A DNA stretch of 64,000 nucleotides from Desulfarculaceae bacterium (GTDB lineage: Bacteria > Desulfobacterota > Desulfarculia > Desulfarculales > Desulfarculaceae). The DNA lies in assembly GCA_020444545.1 (NCBI GenBank), contig JAHLKT010000001.1:744001-808000 (forward strand). Direction: 5' to 3'. Numbering within the stretch: the first letter of the stretch is position 1; every line of letters begins with the position of its first letter. The notes under the pieces were generated by a model. The model was not told the DNA's origin, made no database searches, and saw only the letters and a program-made list of their open reading frames with translations. Of the stretch, positions 14,287 to 24,830 are shown piece after piece. A program made the translations under genes and the position numbers.

Positions 14287-15906
14287 ATGGCGGGCGACAT
14301 GGCCAATCCGGTTTTCATAGCGGGCGCGGCCCTTACCAAATTCGGCAAGCGCCCCGACTCCCTGGAGCAGATGATGATCCAGGCGGCCTCGGCCGCCCTG
14401 GCCCAGGCGGGCCTGGACACGGTGGACGCGGTGTATCTTGGCGTGATGGACCCGGCCGAGTTCACCGGCGACTCCAACCTGGCCGCCATCCTCACCGACC
14501 AGCTGGACCTGCCCGGGGTGCCCTCCTCCCGGGTGGAGACCGCCAGCAGCACCGGCGCGGCGGTGCTGGAGACCGCCTTCTACGCCGTGGCCAGCGGCCT
14601 GGTCAGCCACGTGCTGGTGGTGGCCGGCGAGAAGATGACCCATCTGCCCACCGCGGCCACCACCCAGATTTTGGCCCGGGTCATCGACCGGGTGGAGCGT
14701 TCCTACGGGGCCACCATGCCCGCCCTGGCGGCCATGATCGCGCGGCGCTACGCCTTCAAGCACGGCCTGGACGATGGCGAGCTGGCCGAGGCCCTGGGCG
14801 CGGTGGCTCTGAAGAACCACGCCAACGGCGCGCTCAACCCTCTGGCCCAGTTCCAAAAGGCCATTACCCAAGAGGACTACGCGGCCAGCCGCCTGGTGGC
14901 CGATCCGTTGCGTCTGTTCGACTGCGCGCCCATCAGCGACGGCGCGGCGGCCATGGTCTTGAGCAGCCGCCCCGCCCTGCTCAACCTGGTGGGGGTGGGC
15001 CATGCCACCGACACCCTGGCCGTGGGCCGTAGGGGCAGCCTCACCTCCTTCAACTCCACCAAGCAGGCCGCCTTGAAGGCCTACCGTATGGCCGGCCTGG
15101 GGCCGGAGAGCATCGACCTGGCCGAGGTGCACGACGCCTTCACCATTTTCGAGATCATCGGCTGCGAGGACCTGGGCTTTTTCGAGCCCGGCCAGGGCTG
15201 GCGCGCGGTCATGGAGGGCGACACCGGCCGCGAGGGCCGCTTGCCGGTGAACGCCTCGGGCGGGCTCAAGGCGCGGGGCCATCCGGTGGGCGCCTCGGGC
15301 CTGGCCCAGGTGGTGGAGCTGGCCTGGCAGATGAGCGGGCAGGTGGAGCCGGCGCGCCAGCTGCCCCGGGTGGAGGTGGGCCTGGCCCAGTCCATCGGCG
15401 GCCTGGCCAACAACAACCTGGTCACCATCCTGGCCCGCACCGACGCTAAGCGCGCCTGGCAGGTGCCCGAGAAGATCGCCTATAGCCCCGAGCTGTTCCC
15501 CAGCCGCCCGCTCCTGCACCAGGAAAGCCTCCAGCCGGGCCGGGGCAGTCTGCTCACCTGGACCACCCTACACACCCCGCCAAAGGGATTCGACGCGCCC
15601 CTGGAGCTGGGCTATGTGCAGCTGGGCGACGGCTCGGTGATATTGGCCCACGGCCGCCTGGAGGAGCACCAGCCCAAGGAAGGGGCCACGGTCACGGTGG
15701 ACGTGGAGGGCGAGCACTTCGTGTACAAGCCCCGCGACACGGCGGCCAAGTACCTCTGGCAGCTGGGCGGCAACCTGGCCCGCTCGGTGGTGGGCTGGTG
15801 GTCGGCCATGGAAGACGCCTCCACCAGCGCGGTGCGCGCCGGAAAGGCCGCCCGCCTCAAGGCCGCCCGCAAGAAGCGCCAGAGCGAACCGCCCGAGGAA
15901 GACTAG
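14287..15906 (+). CDS. Thiolase-like protein fused to a C-terminal DUF35 OB-fold domain
   Basis: A 539-residue fusion. Residues 1 to about 395 are an SCP2-type thiolase fold: EVHDAF and the C-terminal NASGGLKARGHPVGASG are intact. At the nucleophile position, where thiolases have C-x-S-G, this protein has S-S-T-G (Ser87 replacing Cys). Residues about 410-500 match the OB fold of DUF35 (WTTLHTPPKGFDAPLELGYV). DUF35 proteins normally partner thiolases as separate subunits; here the partner is fused and lacks the usual Cys zinc ribbon. The tail is basic, then acidic. ATG 14287 has a weak ribosome site; 14299 is an alternative. It may bind acyl-CoA or catalyse a non-classical reaction. Confidence 0.88.
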   Translation: MAGDMANPVFIAGAALTKFGKRPDSLEQMMIQAASAALAQAGLDTVDAVYLGVMDPAEFTGDSNLAAILTDQLDLPGVPSSRVETASSTGAAVLETAFYAVASGLVSHVLVVAGEKMTHLPTAATTQILARVIDRVERSYGATMPALAAMIARRYAFKHGLDDGELAEALGAVALKNHANGALNPLAQFQKAITQEDYAASRLVADPLRLFDCAPISDGAAAMVLSSRPALLNLVGVGHATDTLAVGRRGSLTSFNSTKQAALKAYRMAGLGPESIDLAEVHDAFTIFEIIGCEDLGFFEPGQGWRAVMEGDTGREGRLPVNASGGLKARGHPVGASGLAQVVELAWQMSGQVEPARQLPRVEVGLAQSIGGLANNNLVTILARTDAKRAWQVPEKIAYSPELFPSRPLLHQESLQPGRGSLLTWTTLHTPPKGFDAPLELGYVQLGDGSVILAHGRLEEHQPKEGATVTVDVEGEHFVYKPRDTAAKYLWQLGGNLARSVVGWWSAMEDASTSAVRAGKAARLKAARKKRQSEPPEED

Positions 15907-15939
15907 TCTATTTGCGCTAGGTTTTTCTCTGCTGCCCCC

Positions 15940-16119
15940 GACAGCTCGCTGTCTGGGTGCCGCAGGCACAAGAGGTCCGGCGCACCGTCCCGCCTGCTCC
16001 CAGCCGCCTCTTGCAAACAGAGATTGCCGCGTCGCGGCAAGGCCGCTCCTCGCAATGACAACTTTTTGTTTGCGAAATGGTTTTCTCTGCTGCCCCCGAC
16101 AGCTTGCTGTCGGGGCCGC
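15940..16119 (+). repeat. Direct repeat of about 180 bp, copy 1
   Basis: It runs from GACAGCTCGCTGTCTGGG to CTGTCGGGGCCGC and matches 16499-16680 almost base for base. A constant 559-nt offset holds for the first two thirds and shifts by one after a small indel near 16062. It encloses an inverted TCATTGCGAG-type unit. Confidence 0.85.
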
Positions 16120-16498
16120 TCGGCTCCCAGCCGGGCGGCAAGAAATCTTCAGCGCCTATTCTCGGCTTGTGATGAAAAAAAATGTAGGGGCGGGGTTTAT
16201 CCCCGCCCAAGAGCGCCCCGGACCGGCAACCACCGCCCCGCCTCGCCACCCACCTTTGTCATTGCGAGCGTAGCGAAGCAATCTCTGCCCCACCCCGGCC
16301 GCCTCTTATAAATAAAAAGGGCGGGGACCAGCCCCACCCTTGCAAACCCGGCTTCTTCTCTTAATCACAGAAACAGACGGTCATTGCGAGCAGCGGCGGC
16401 CCCAGAGGCAGATAAGGAAAGGCCGCCCCTCCCGCCGCTGCGTGGCAATCTTCCCTGGTGCCCGGCATCCCGCAGCATGTCTTTTCCGGGGTGGCCCA

Positions 16499-16680
16499 GA
16501 CAGCTCGCTGTCTGGGTGCCGCAGGCACAAGAGGTCCGGCGCACCGTCCCGCCTGCTCCAACCCGCCCTTTGCAAACAGAGATTGCCGCGTCGCGGCAAG
16601 GCCGCTCCTCGCAATGACAACCTATGTGTTTGCGAAATGATTTTCTCTGCTGCCGCCTGACAGCTTGCTGTCGGGGCCGC
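16499..16680 (+). repeat. Direct repeat of about 180 bp, copy 2
   Basis: The partner of 15940-16119. Differences cluster at two short patches (after CTGCTCC and after CAATGACAAC). High identity implies recent duplication or active copying. It ends 16 nt before the stop codon of the methyltransferase gene. Confidence 0.85.
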
Positions 16681-16696
16681 GAAGCGGCGAGCCCCC

Positions 16697-17719
16697 CTAC
16701 TTCCGCGCCACGTCGAAGTCCATCTCCCCGGACACCGTCTCCAGGGTGCGCGAGCGCACCGAGCGGAAACCCGCCGCCAGCATAGCCGAGGCGATCTGCC
16801 CCTGCGCGAAGTTGACCCCCTCGTCCGAGTTCAGCTGCCAGGCCAGCATGGACAGCACCATCTCTGCGGGCTTGGTGCCCTCGTGGGTGAGGCCCTCCTG
16901 CAACACGGCCAGCACCCCGCCGGGGTTCAGGGCCTTAAGCGCCTTGGCCATTAGCTCCTCCAGGCGCTCGCCGCAGAAGTTCAGGGAGGCGCAGGCCCAG
17001 ATCAGGTCATAGCCATCCCCGATGGGGTCGCTCATGTAGTCGCCGCCCATAAACTCGATGCGCCCGCCCAGGCCATACTCCTCGATGTAGCGGCGGGCCT
17101 GCTCCCCCATGGCCGGGCGGTCGAAGACCACCCCGGTCATGCTGGGATGGGCCCCGACCATGGCGATGCAAAGCATGCCCGGCCCGCCGCCCAGGTCCAG
17201 CATTTTCTGGAAAGACGCGAACTCGGGCAGCTCCCGGACCAGCCCCAAGACGAACTGGGCCCGTCCCGCCCGGGCCGAGTTGGCCATGCCCTCGGCCATG
17301 GCCGACCAGTCGACCTCGCCAGCGGGCCCGGCGCCCTCCGCCGGGGCGGGTGGGCCCTCTTGCAGGCGCTGGGGCAGGCCGGCCAGGCCGTTGGTCACCA
17401 TGCGGTGTGTGTTGATCAGGTGATCGCCCAGATAGGTGGGCTTGCCGGGCACCAGAAAGCGCGAGGCCTCGGGGCTGTTTTGGAACAGGCCGCCTTGCTT
17501 GCGCAGGATGTCGCCGGCGGCCAGGCCGTTCAGCAAGATGCTCGTGGCCCGAGGCTCCCAGCCCAGCCGCTCCGCCAGGGCGGCCGAGCCGCTTGGATTT
17601 TCCAGATGAGTGAAAAGGCCCACCTTGATGGCGGCCAGGATTAGCTCGGCCTTTATTGGCGCGAACACCGCGTCGTAAAGGCCGCGCGGGCTCTGTGCGA
17701 TTGCTTCCAGGTTAACCAT
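16697..17719 (-). CDS. SAM-dependent O-methyltransferase-family protein
   Basis: A 340-residue protein from ATG 17719 (GGGGGA upstream). The N-terminal winged-helix dimerisation domain (ELILAAIKVGLFTHLENPSG, LAERLGWEPRATSILLNGL) is typical of plant-type/hydroxyneurosporene O-methyltransferases. The C-terminal Rossmann domain has the SAM motif LDLGGGPGMLCIAMV, the acidic GVVFDRP strand and RIEFMGGDYM. The substrate is not predictable; small aromatic compounds or methyl-transfer intermediates are common. It lies 76 nt downstream of the class IV aminotransferase on the same strand, so they may share a transcript and a pathway. Confidence 0.85.
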   Translation of the reverse strand: MVNLEAIAQSPRGLYDAVFAPIKAELILAAIKVGLFTHLENPSGSAALAERLGWEPRATSILLNGLAAGDILRKQGGLFQNSPEASRFLVPGKPTYLGDHLINTHRMVTNGLAGLPQRLQEGPPAPAEGAGPAGEVDWSAMAEGMANSARAGRAQFVLGLVRELPEFASFQKMLDLGGGPGMLCIAMVGAHPSMTGVVFDRPAMGEQARRYIEEYGLGGRIEFMGGDYMSDPIGDGYDLIWACASLNFCGERLEELMAKALKALNPGGVLAVLQEGLTHEGTKPAEMVLSMLAWQLNSDEGVNFAQGQIASAMLAAGFRSVRSRTLETVSGEMDFDVARK

Positions 17720-17795
17720 GTTGTCCCCCTGCCTGGTGTTGTCGGCTATGGGCGCGATTCGCGCGTCCAGGGGGCAGCTGGCGTCTTGGCTTGGA

Positions 17796-18785
17796 TCAGT
17801 CCCACACCGCGAAAGACATCTGGTCATTCTCCGCGATGTCCTTCTTGATCAAGCGCCTGAGCTCCCGGGCCACCGGCCCCACCAGGCCGTTGTTCACCTC
17901 GTCGCCGTCCACCCGGGTCACGGGCAATACGTCCAAGGTGGTGCCGAAGAGCATCACCTCCTTGGCCGCGGTAAGCTCCTCCACCTTGATGTCGCAGCGC
18001 TCGATGCCCTTTAATTCGCCCGCCTCCACCAACCCCGTGGCCAGCTCGGCCGCGCGCTTGACCGTGGTGCCCTCCAGGATGTGCGTGGCCGGGGGCAGGC
18101 AGAGCACGTCGTCCTGGTCCACCAGGCCGAAGTTCTCGGTGGAGCCCTCGGCCAGATAGCCCTCCGGGTCCAGGCAAACCGCGAAGTCCCAACCCCGGGT
18201 GATGGCCTCGCGTTTCAAGAGCACGTTGGGCAGATAGTTGCAGGATTTCACCCCCGCGAAAAAGCCGCTCTTGGCCGGCACCGAGCTCACCCCCAGGTTC
18301 ACCCCCTGCTCATAGGCCCCCTCGGGCAGCGGATGGGCCCGGCTGACCATGAGGTAGAGCCCCGGGTTGGGGCACTCGAAGGGGTTGGTGGTGAAGCCGC
18401 CCGGCCCGCGCGAGAGGAAGATCCGGAGCATGCAGTCGCGCTGCCCCCCGGCCATGACCACCGCCCGGGCCAGCCCGGCCAGCTCGCGGCGGCCCAGCGG
18501 CGGTTGCAGGTGGATGGCCGCGGCCGAACCCTCCAGGCGCTCCAAATGGCGCTCCAAAAGGTAGATGCGCCCGTTCACGCACTTGGTGGCCTCGAAAACC
18601 CCGTCGCCCCGGTGCACCAGGTGGTCGTCGATGGGCACGCTCATCAGCCAGGGGTCGGTTACGATGCCGCCCAGCCAGTTGGAGTACATGGCCAGGTAAT
18701 CCGCCGCCCAGGGGCGCGGCAACGCCTTGAGGCGCTCCATGGCCTGAATATCATTCAGCTTCGGTGGGATGTGCTCTTTGCTCAT
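17796..18785 (-). CDS. Class IV PLP-dependent aminotransferase (IlvE/D-amino-acid transaminase type)
   Basis: A 329-residue fold-type IV enzyme. The PLP lysine lies in GVKSCNYLPNVLLKREA, with the upstream HLVHRGDGVFEAT and the downstream cofactor-binding GYLAEGSTENFGLV and EGTTVKRAAE. This architecture covers branched-chain aminotransferases, D-alanine transaminases and aminodeoxychorismate lyases; the sequence alone does not separate them. The ATG at 18785 has no Shine-Dalgarno, but a promoter ends 7 nt upstream, which suggests leaderless translation. The next gene on the strand is the methyltransferase. Confidence 0.88.
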   Translation of the reverse strand: MSKEHIPPKLNDIQAMERLKALPRPWAADYLAMYSNWLGGIVTDPWLMSVPIDDHLVHRGDGVFEATKCVNGRIYLLERHLERLEGSAAAIHLQPPLGRRELAGLARAVVMAGGQRDCMLRIFLSRGPGGFTTNPFECPNPGLYLMVSRAHPLPEGAYEQGVNLGVSSVPAKSGFFAGVKSCNYLPNVLLKREAITRGWDFAVCLDPEGYLAEGSTENFGLVDQDDVLCLPPATHILEGTTVKRAAELATGLVEAGELKGIERCDIKVEELTAAKEVMLFGTTLDVLPVTRVDGDEVNNGLVGPVARELRRLIKKDIAENDQMSFAVWD

Positions 18786-18792
18786 GAAACCG

Positions 18793-18821
18793 ACTCTACA
18801 CCGTTGGGCCTTGGCACACAA
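18793..18821 (-). promoter_or_regulatory. Sigma-70-like promoter giving a leaderless aminotransferase mRNA
   Basis: Minus strand: TTGTGT (18816-18821), a 17-nt spacer and TAGAGT (18793-18798), then 7 nt to the ATG at 18785. Transcription would begin at or next to the start codon. Confidence 0.5.
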
Positions 18822-18842
18822 TACGCGCCGCTTTCCCACGCC

Positions 18843-18870
18843 TTGACAAAGCTTCTCACTTGGCTACAGT
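18843..18870 (+). promoter_or_regulatory. Sigma-70 promoter of the PlsB-GpsA fusion gene
   Basis: A perfect TTGACA (18843-18848), a 16-nt spacer and TACAGT (18865-18870) lie 37 nt upstream of the GTG start. It is divergent from the aminotransferase promoter. Confidence 0.6.
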
Positions 18871-18906
18871 TACCTGTAATTTCCCCTATCTGCGGCGAGG
18901 AACAGA

Positions 18907-21378
18907 GTGACGGCAGCCAAGAAGAAGCCCTTTCCTCTCTCCCTGCTCCGGGACCTTTCGCGCACCATGAAAAAGGGCCTGGTCAAGAGCGCCGGGCGGG
19001 TGGACTTCGTGCGCCTGCTCAAGCACATCTCCGAAAGCGAGGCCGGCCGCCCCTGGCTGGACCGCTTCTCCCAGATGCCCGAGCACTGGGGCAAGGCCCC
19101 GGAGATCATAGAGCGGGCCGCCGAACTCACCCGGGCCCAACTCCTCGAGGAGGGCCGCGAGGTCGACGAGGAGGCCCTGGCGCGCAACCTGGAGTCCATC
19201 GGGGTGCGCTACGACCGCCAGCTGCACATCTACGGCGCTACGGCGGTGTGCACCCTGATGAACGGCTTCTTCTGGCAGCAGGATTCCACCAACTGCTTCA
19301 CCTCGCCGGACCACCGCGAGATCGCCCACGTGGAGCTGCTCAAGCAGTACCGCGACCAGGGCCTGGGCGTGGTCTACCTCATCAACCACTCCTCGCACCT
19401 GGACGAGTTCCTCCTGGCCACGGTGATGGCCCAGCACGACCTGGGCCTGCCCCTGTTCGCGGCGGGCGACAACATGATGGCCATCAAATCCATCGCCAAG
19501 ATCCTGTGGATCAGCTCCTACGTGGTGCGCCGCCGGGGGGCGGACCGGGCCTACATGGCCGCCCTGTACAACTACTGCCGGGCCGTGGCCGAGTGCGGCG
19601 AGCAGCAGGGCATCTTCCTGGAGGCCTGGGCCGGGGGCGCCCGCAGCCGCGACGGCTCTCTGCGCTACCCCCGCCGCCTGGTCACCCTGCGCGGGGCCCT
19701 GGCCGGGGACAAGGAAGTGGTCATCCAGCCGGTGGCCTGCTCCTTCGCGGCGGTGCCCGAAGACCTCTCCCTGGCCGCCCGCAAGGGGGCCATGGGCTGG
19801 GTGCGGGGCGTGGGCGTGCTGGGCACCCTGGCCCGCATGGTGGGCCATCCCCGCTCCTGGGTGTGGCGCAGCGTGCAAGACCTCTACGGCCGGGCCTACC
19901 TGACCCTGCCCCGGCCCCGCCTGCTTTCCGAGCTGAAGGAGGCCCACGCCGTCGACCGCCAGGGCCGGGAGCTGGACGAGTACGTGGCGCTGACCGCCAT
20001 CAACGACATCGCCCGCTCCAAGAAGGTGATGGCTAGCCAGCTCACCGCCCGGGGCCTCATGCGGGCCCGCCGCCAGAAGCGCGGCGACCTGGTGGAGGCC
20101 ACCCGGAGCGAGCTGGAGGGCCTGGCCGAGTACCACCGCGAGGCCTTCGGCCAGGAGCCGGACCTGGAGGACTTCATCCGCCAGAACCCGGTGGAAAAGG
20201 TGGTGGCCGACGGCCTGGGCACCCTCAAGCGGCGCGCGGTGGTCTGGCCCTTGATGCGCGACGAGAACAAGCTGCCCCTGGTGCGCAGCCCCAAGGGCCT
20301 GGGCTACTACGCCACCCACGGCGACCGGCGCATCTACTCGCCCACCGCCGACCAGAACGTGGTGGTGGCCGGGGCCGGGGACTGGGGCTTCGCCCTGGCC
20401 TGGCACCTGGGCTCGCACATGCTCGAAGCCAAGCGCTTTTTGAACGCCTCGCTGACCATCTACGACCCCCGCCGGGAGATCGTGGACCTACTGGCCTACG
20501 ACCGCAGCCCCGAGGGCCGCTTCAGCGAGCAGCGCCTGCCCAAAAACGCCTTCGTCACCAGCGACCGCCCCAGCGCCTTCAAGAAAGCCTCCGAGGTGGT
20601 GGTGGCCACCCCGGCCTCCCACCTGGCCGACCAGCTGGGGGCCATCCTGGCCCACGCCGAGCAGGGGCTCAAGCTGGTGGTGGCCAGCCGGGGCCTGGCT
20701 CCGGGGCCGGAGCTGCCGGTGCTCCTGGCCCGGCGCATGGCCGCCCAGGCCGGGCGCAATGACGTGAGCATCTACGCCCTGGGCGGGGCGGTGGGCCCCG
20801 GCGACCTGATCCCCGGCCGCACCTCCCGCCTGGTCCTGGCCGGCCCGGCCCCGGGCCGCGCCGAGCTGGCCGAGCTTCTGGCCGCGCCTCCGGTGGAGGT
20901 CTATCAGGCCCCGGACGCGGTGGGGGTAAACCTGGCCGGAGTCCTGGCCCGGGTATACGGCCTGTGGGGCGGCTTCCTGCTCAAGACCGGCCGCCTGGCC
21001 CGGGCCTCGGCGGCCGGCTGCTATCTGGCCGACGCCTCGGCCGAGGCCATCGCCCTGTGCCGCGCCCTGGGGGGTTCGGCCGAAAGCTTCAGCGCGGCCA
21101 GCCCGGCCTGGTCCTCGGCCTTCGCGGCCAGCGGCCTGGGGGGCTCGGCGCGGGACTTCGGCCGCAAGCTGGGCAGCCTGGCCAAGCGGGGCAAGGAGCT
21201 GCCCGCCGCGGCGGCCAAGCTGGAGGAGCAGCTCACCGAGGAGGGCAACAGCCTCACCGCCTGGCGCGACCTGGCCCTGGCTACCCGCCTGGCCCGGCAA
21301 AACGGGGTGGAGATGCCCATCCTGGAGGAGGCCCACGCCACCCTGGTGGCCGAGAAGGCGGCAGACAAGGACAAGTAG
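18907..21378 (+). CDS. Fusion of PlsB-type glycerol-3-phosphate acyltransferase and a GpsA-like domain
   Basis: An 823-residue protein from GTG 18907 (GAGG 6 nt upstream). Residues about 100-420 are a PlsB-type acyltransferase: catalytic H-x4-D (NHSSHLDEF, His161/Asp166), the glycerol-phosphate motif FLEAWAGGARSRDG, and a PVACSFA strand. Residues about 480-800 are a glycerol-3-phosphate dehydrogenase fold with NAD motif VVVAGAGDWGFALAW. The GpsA half has lost its key lysines: the TKG lysine is Arg in VVASRGLAPG, and the ALKN lysine is Ala in GVLARVYGLW. A normal GpsA makes the G3P that PlsB acylates, so this may be a channel, a sensor or a structural relic. It is membrane-associated by inference. 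Confidence 0.9.
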   Translation: MTAAKKKPFPLSLLRDLSRTMKKGLVKSAGRVDFVRLLKHISESEAGRPWLDRFSQMPEHWGKAPEIIERAAELTRAQLLEEGREVDEEALARNLESIGVRYDRQLHIYGATAVCTLMNGFFWQQDSTNCFTSPDHREIAHVELLKQYRDQGLGVVYLINHSSHLDEFLLATVMAQHDLGLPLFAAGDNMMAIKSIAKILWISSYVVRRRGADRAYMAALYNYCRAVAECGEQQGIFLEAWAGGARSRDGSLRYPRRLVTLRGALAGDKEVVIQPVACSFAAVPEDLSLAARKGAMGWVRGVGVLGTLARMVGHPRSWVWRSVQDLYGRAYLTLPRPRLLSELKEAHAVDRQGRELDEYVALTAINDIARSKKVMASQLTARGLMRARRQKRGDLVEATRSELEGLAEYHREAFGQEPDLEDFIRQNPVEKVVADGLGTLKRRAVVWPLMRDENKLPLVRSPKGLGYYATHGDRRIYSPTADQNVVVAGAGDWGFALAWHLGSHMLEAKRFLNASLTIYDPRREIVDLLAYDRSPEGRFSEQRLPKNAFVTSDRPSAFKKASEVVVATPASHLADQLGAILAHAEQGLKLVVASRGLAPGPELPVLLARRMAAQAGRNDVSIYALGGAVGPGDLIPGRTSRLVLAGPAPGRAELAELLAAPPVEVYQAPDAVGVNLAGVLARVYGLWGGFLLKTGRLARASAAGCYLADASAEAIALCRALGGSAESFSAASPAWSSAFAASGLGGSARDFGRKLGSLAKRGKELPAAAAKLEEQLTEEGNSLTAWRDLALATRLARQNGVEMPILEEAHATLVAEKAADKDK

Positions 21379-21400
21379 CCGCCCACAGCCCCACGAAAAA

Positions 21401-21437
21401 ACCGGGCCCCGGCATGTGCCGGAGCCCGGTCGCTTTT
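21401..21437. terminator. Bidirectional terminator between the fusion gene and katG
   Basis: The stem ACCGGG-CCCGGC/GCCGG-GCCCGGT (21401-21430) has an ATGT loop, a T-run at 21433-21437 on the plus side and an A-run at 21396-21401 for the minus strand. It serves two convergent genes. Confidence 0.85.
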
Positions 21438-21455
21438 TGGGGGAGGGTGCCTGGC

Positions 21456-23765
<2,310 letters not shown>

Positions 23766-23801
23766 TTACGGACCCAAAAAAAAGGGCAATCCGCGTATTT
23801 T

Positions 23802-24239
23802 TTAGGATTTTTTTTGGCAGGCGGGGCAAAGCCCAAAGAAATCGAGCTGATGGCTGGTGATGTCGTAGCCGGAGCTCTTGGCCATCTCTTGGGCCAGGGG
23901 CTCCAGAGAGCCTATCTCCGGGTCGGCGATGGCCCCACAGCGGGTGCAGACGGCGTGGGCGTGGGGGATGGGCTTGCGGCCGTCGTAGCGGCTGCCCAGG
24001 TGGGCGAAACCCAGTTCCAAGACCTGGTCCAGGCCCTTGAGCATGGTCAGGGTCTTGTACACCGTGGCCAGGCTGGTGGTGGGGAAGTCCTGGGCCACCC
24101 GCTCGTAGATCGTCTCCACCCGGGGGTGGTCGGCGCTCTCGGCCAACACGCGCAATACAGCCAGGCGCTGGGGGGTCACCCGGTGGCCCGCCGCGCGCAG
24201 GGCGGCGGTCATATCCGCCACGCGCTGGCGGGGGTCCAT
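23802..24239 (-). CDS. perR: PerR/Fur-family metal- or peroxide-responsive repressor
   Basis: A 145-residue Fur-family protein (ATG 24239; a TTG at 24266 would add nine residues). The winged helix is RVTPQRLAVLRVLAES with recognition segment TTSLATVYKTLTML. The regulatory metal ligands match PerR positions: the His of DHPRVETIY, the Asp of RYDG and the two His of PHAH. Structural zinc cysteines are CTRC and CPAC. The adjacent katG and shared operators favour PerR over Fur or Zur. It probably autoregulates through the box at 24282 and controls katG through the box at 23750. Confidence 0.88.
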   Translation of the reverse strand: MDPRQRVADMTAALRAAGHRVTPQRLAVLRVLAESADHPRVETIYERVAQDFPTTSLATVYKTLTMLKGLDQVLELGFAHLGSRYDGRKPIPHAHAVCTRCGAIADPEIGSLEPLAQEMAKSSGYDITSHQLDFFGLCPACQKKS

Positions 24240-24281
24240 GGCTGGAGCTGGCGGGGTCCTTGTCAAAAAAATCTTCTCACC

Positions 24282-24296
24282 GGAGAATTATTATCT
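24282..24296. promoter_or_regulatory. PerR/Fur-type operator upstream of perR
   Basis: GGAGAATTATTATCT is the second member of the matching pair. It is centred about 50 nt upstream of the ATG of perR, as expected for autoregulation. Confidence 0.65.
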
Positions 24297-24352
24297 ATTG
24301 CCAGGATAGCCATTGACCGGATTTTGGTCAAGCGCAACCCGGCCCGCCCGGC

Positions 24353-24820
24353 CTAGTCCAAAAACTTGGGCGGCAGGTCGTCCTGGTTGTTCAGCTTGAG
24401 GCTGGGCACCACCATCAGGGTGGTGGTGGCGTGGGCCACCTGGCGGCCCTCGGCGTCTTGGATAACCGCCTCGCCCAGGCCCAGGCTGCGCCCCAGTTTT
24501 ATGCAGCGTCCCAGGCCGATGAGCTTGCCCCTGGCCTGCACCGGGGACAGGAAGTTCACCTTGATCTCCACCGTGGTCATTCCCAGGCCCTCGTCCGCCT
24601 GGGAGTAGACCCCCCAGAAGCCGGCGGCGTCGGCCAGGGTGCAGATCACCCCGCCGTGCACCAGGCCGAAGGGCTGCATGTGCTTTTGGGCCAGGTCTAT
24701 CTCCAGGCGGGCCTGGCCCCAGCTCACGTCCATGATGCGCATGGTTTGCAGATCAAAGTAGGGGCAGCCGTTCACCCCGGATTGCACCGAGGCCAGCCAG
24801 GCGGGGTTGATCTTCTTCAT
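24353..24820 (-). CDS. PaaI-family hotdog thioesterase
   Basis: A 155-residue hotdog-fold protein with the family signature (FGLVHGGVICTLADAAGFWG) and the following strand TTVEIKVNFLSPVQARG. Such enzymes hydrolyse acyl-CoA thioesters, often aromatic ones, in the cytoplasm. ATG 24820 has GGAG upstream. It is the last gene of a seven-gene operon with two metallopeptidases and gate-domain membrane proteins, and gives no clear hint of its substrate. Confidence 0.9.
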   Translation of the reverse strand: MKKINPAWLASVQSGVNGCPYFDLQTMRIMDVSWGQARLEIDLAQKHMQPFGLVHGGVICTLADAAGFWGVYSQADEGLGMTTVEIKVNFLSPVQARGKLIGLGRCIKLGRSLGLGEAVIQDAEGRQVAHATTTLMVVPSLKLNNQDDLPPKFLD

Positions 24821-24830
24821 GCGCTTGCTC

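Larger units (their letters stand above)
15907..16696. repeat. Gene-free island of intergenic repeats
   Basis: This 790-nt stretch holds no supported gene. It contains two near-identical direct copies of about 180 bp (listed separately). At least four units are bounded by TCATTGCGAG and GCAATCT in both orientations (about 16020-16058, 16259-16284, 16380-16450 and 16579-16617). There are also GC hairpins such as GGCGGGG/CCCCGCC (about 16188-16207) and GGGCGGGG/GCCCCACCC (about 16319-16339), and many short GACAGC...GCTGTC palindromes. Short bounded units of this type are common repeats in this bacterial group. Confidence 0.8.
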
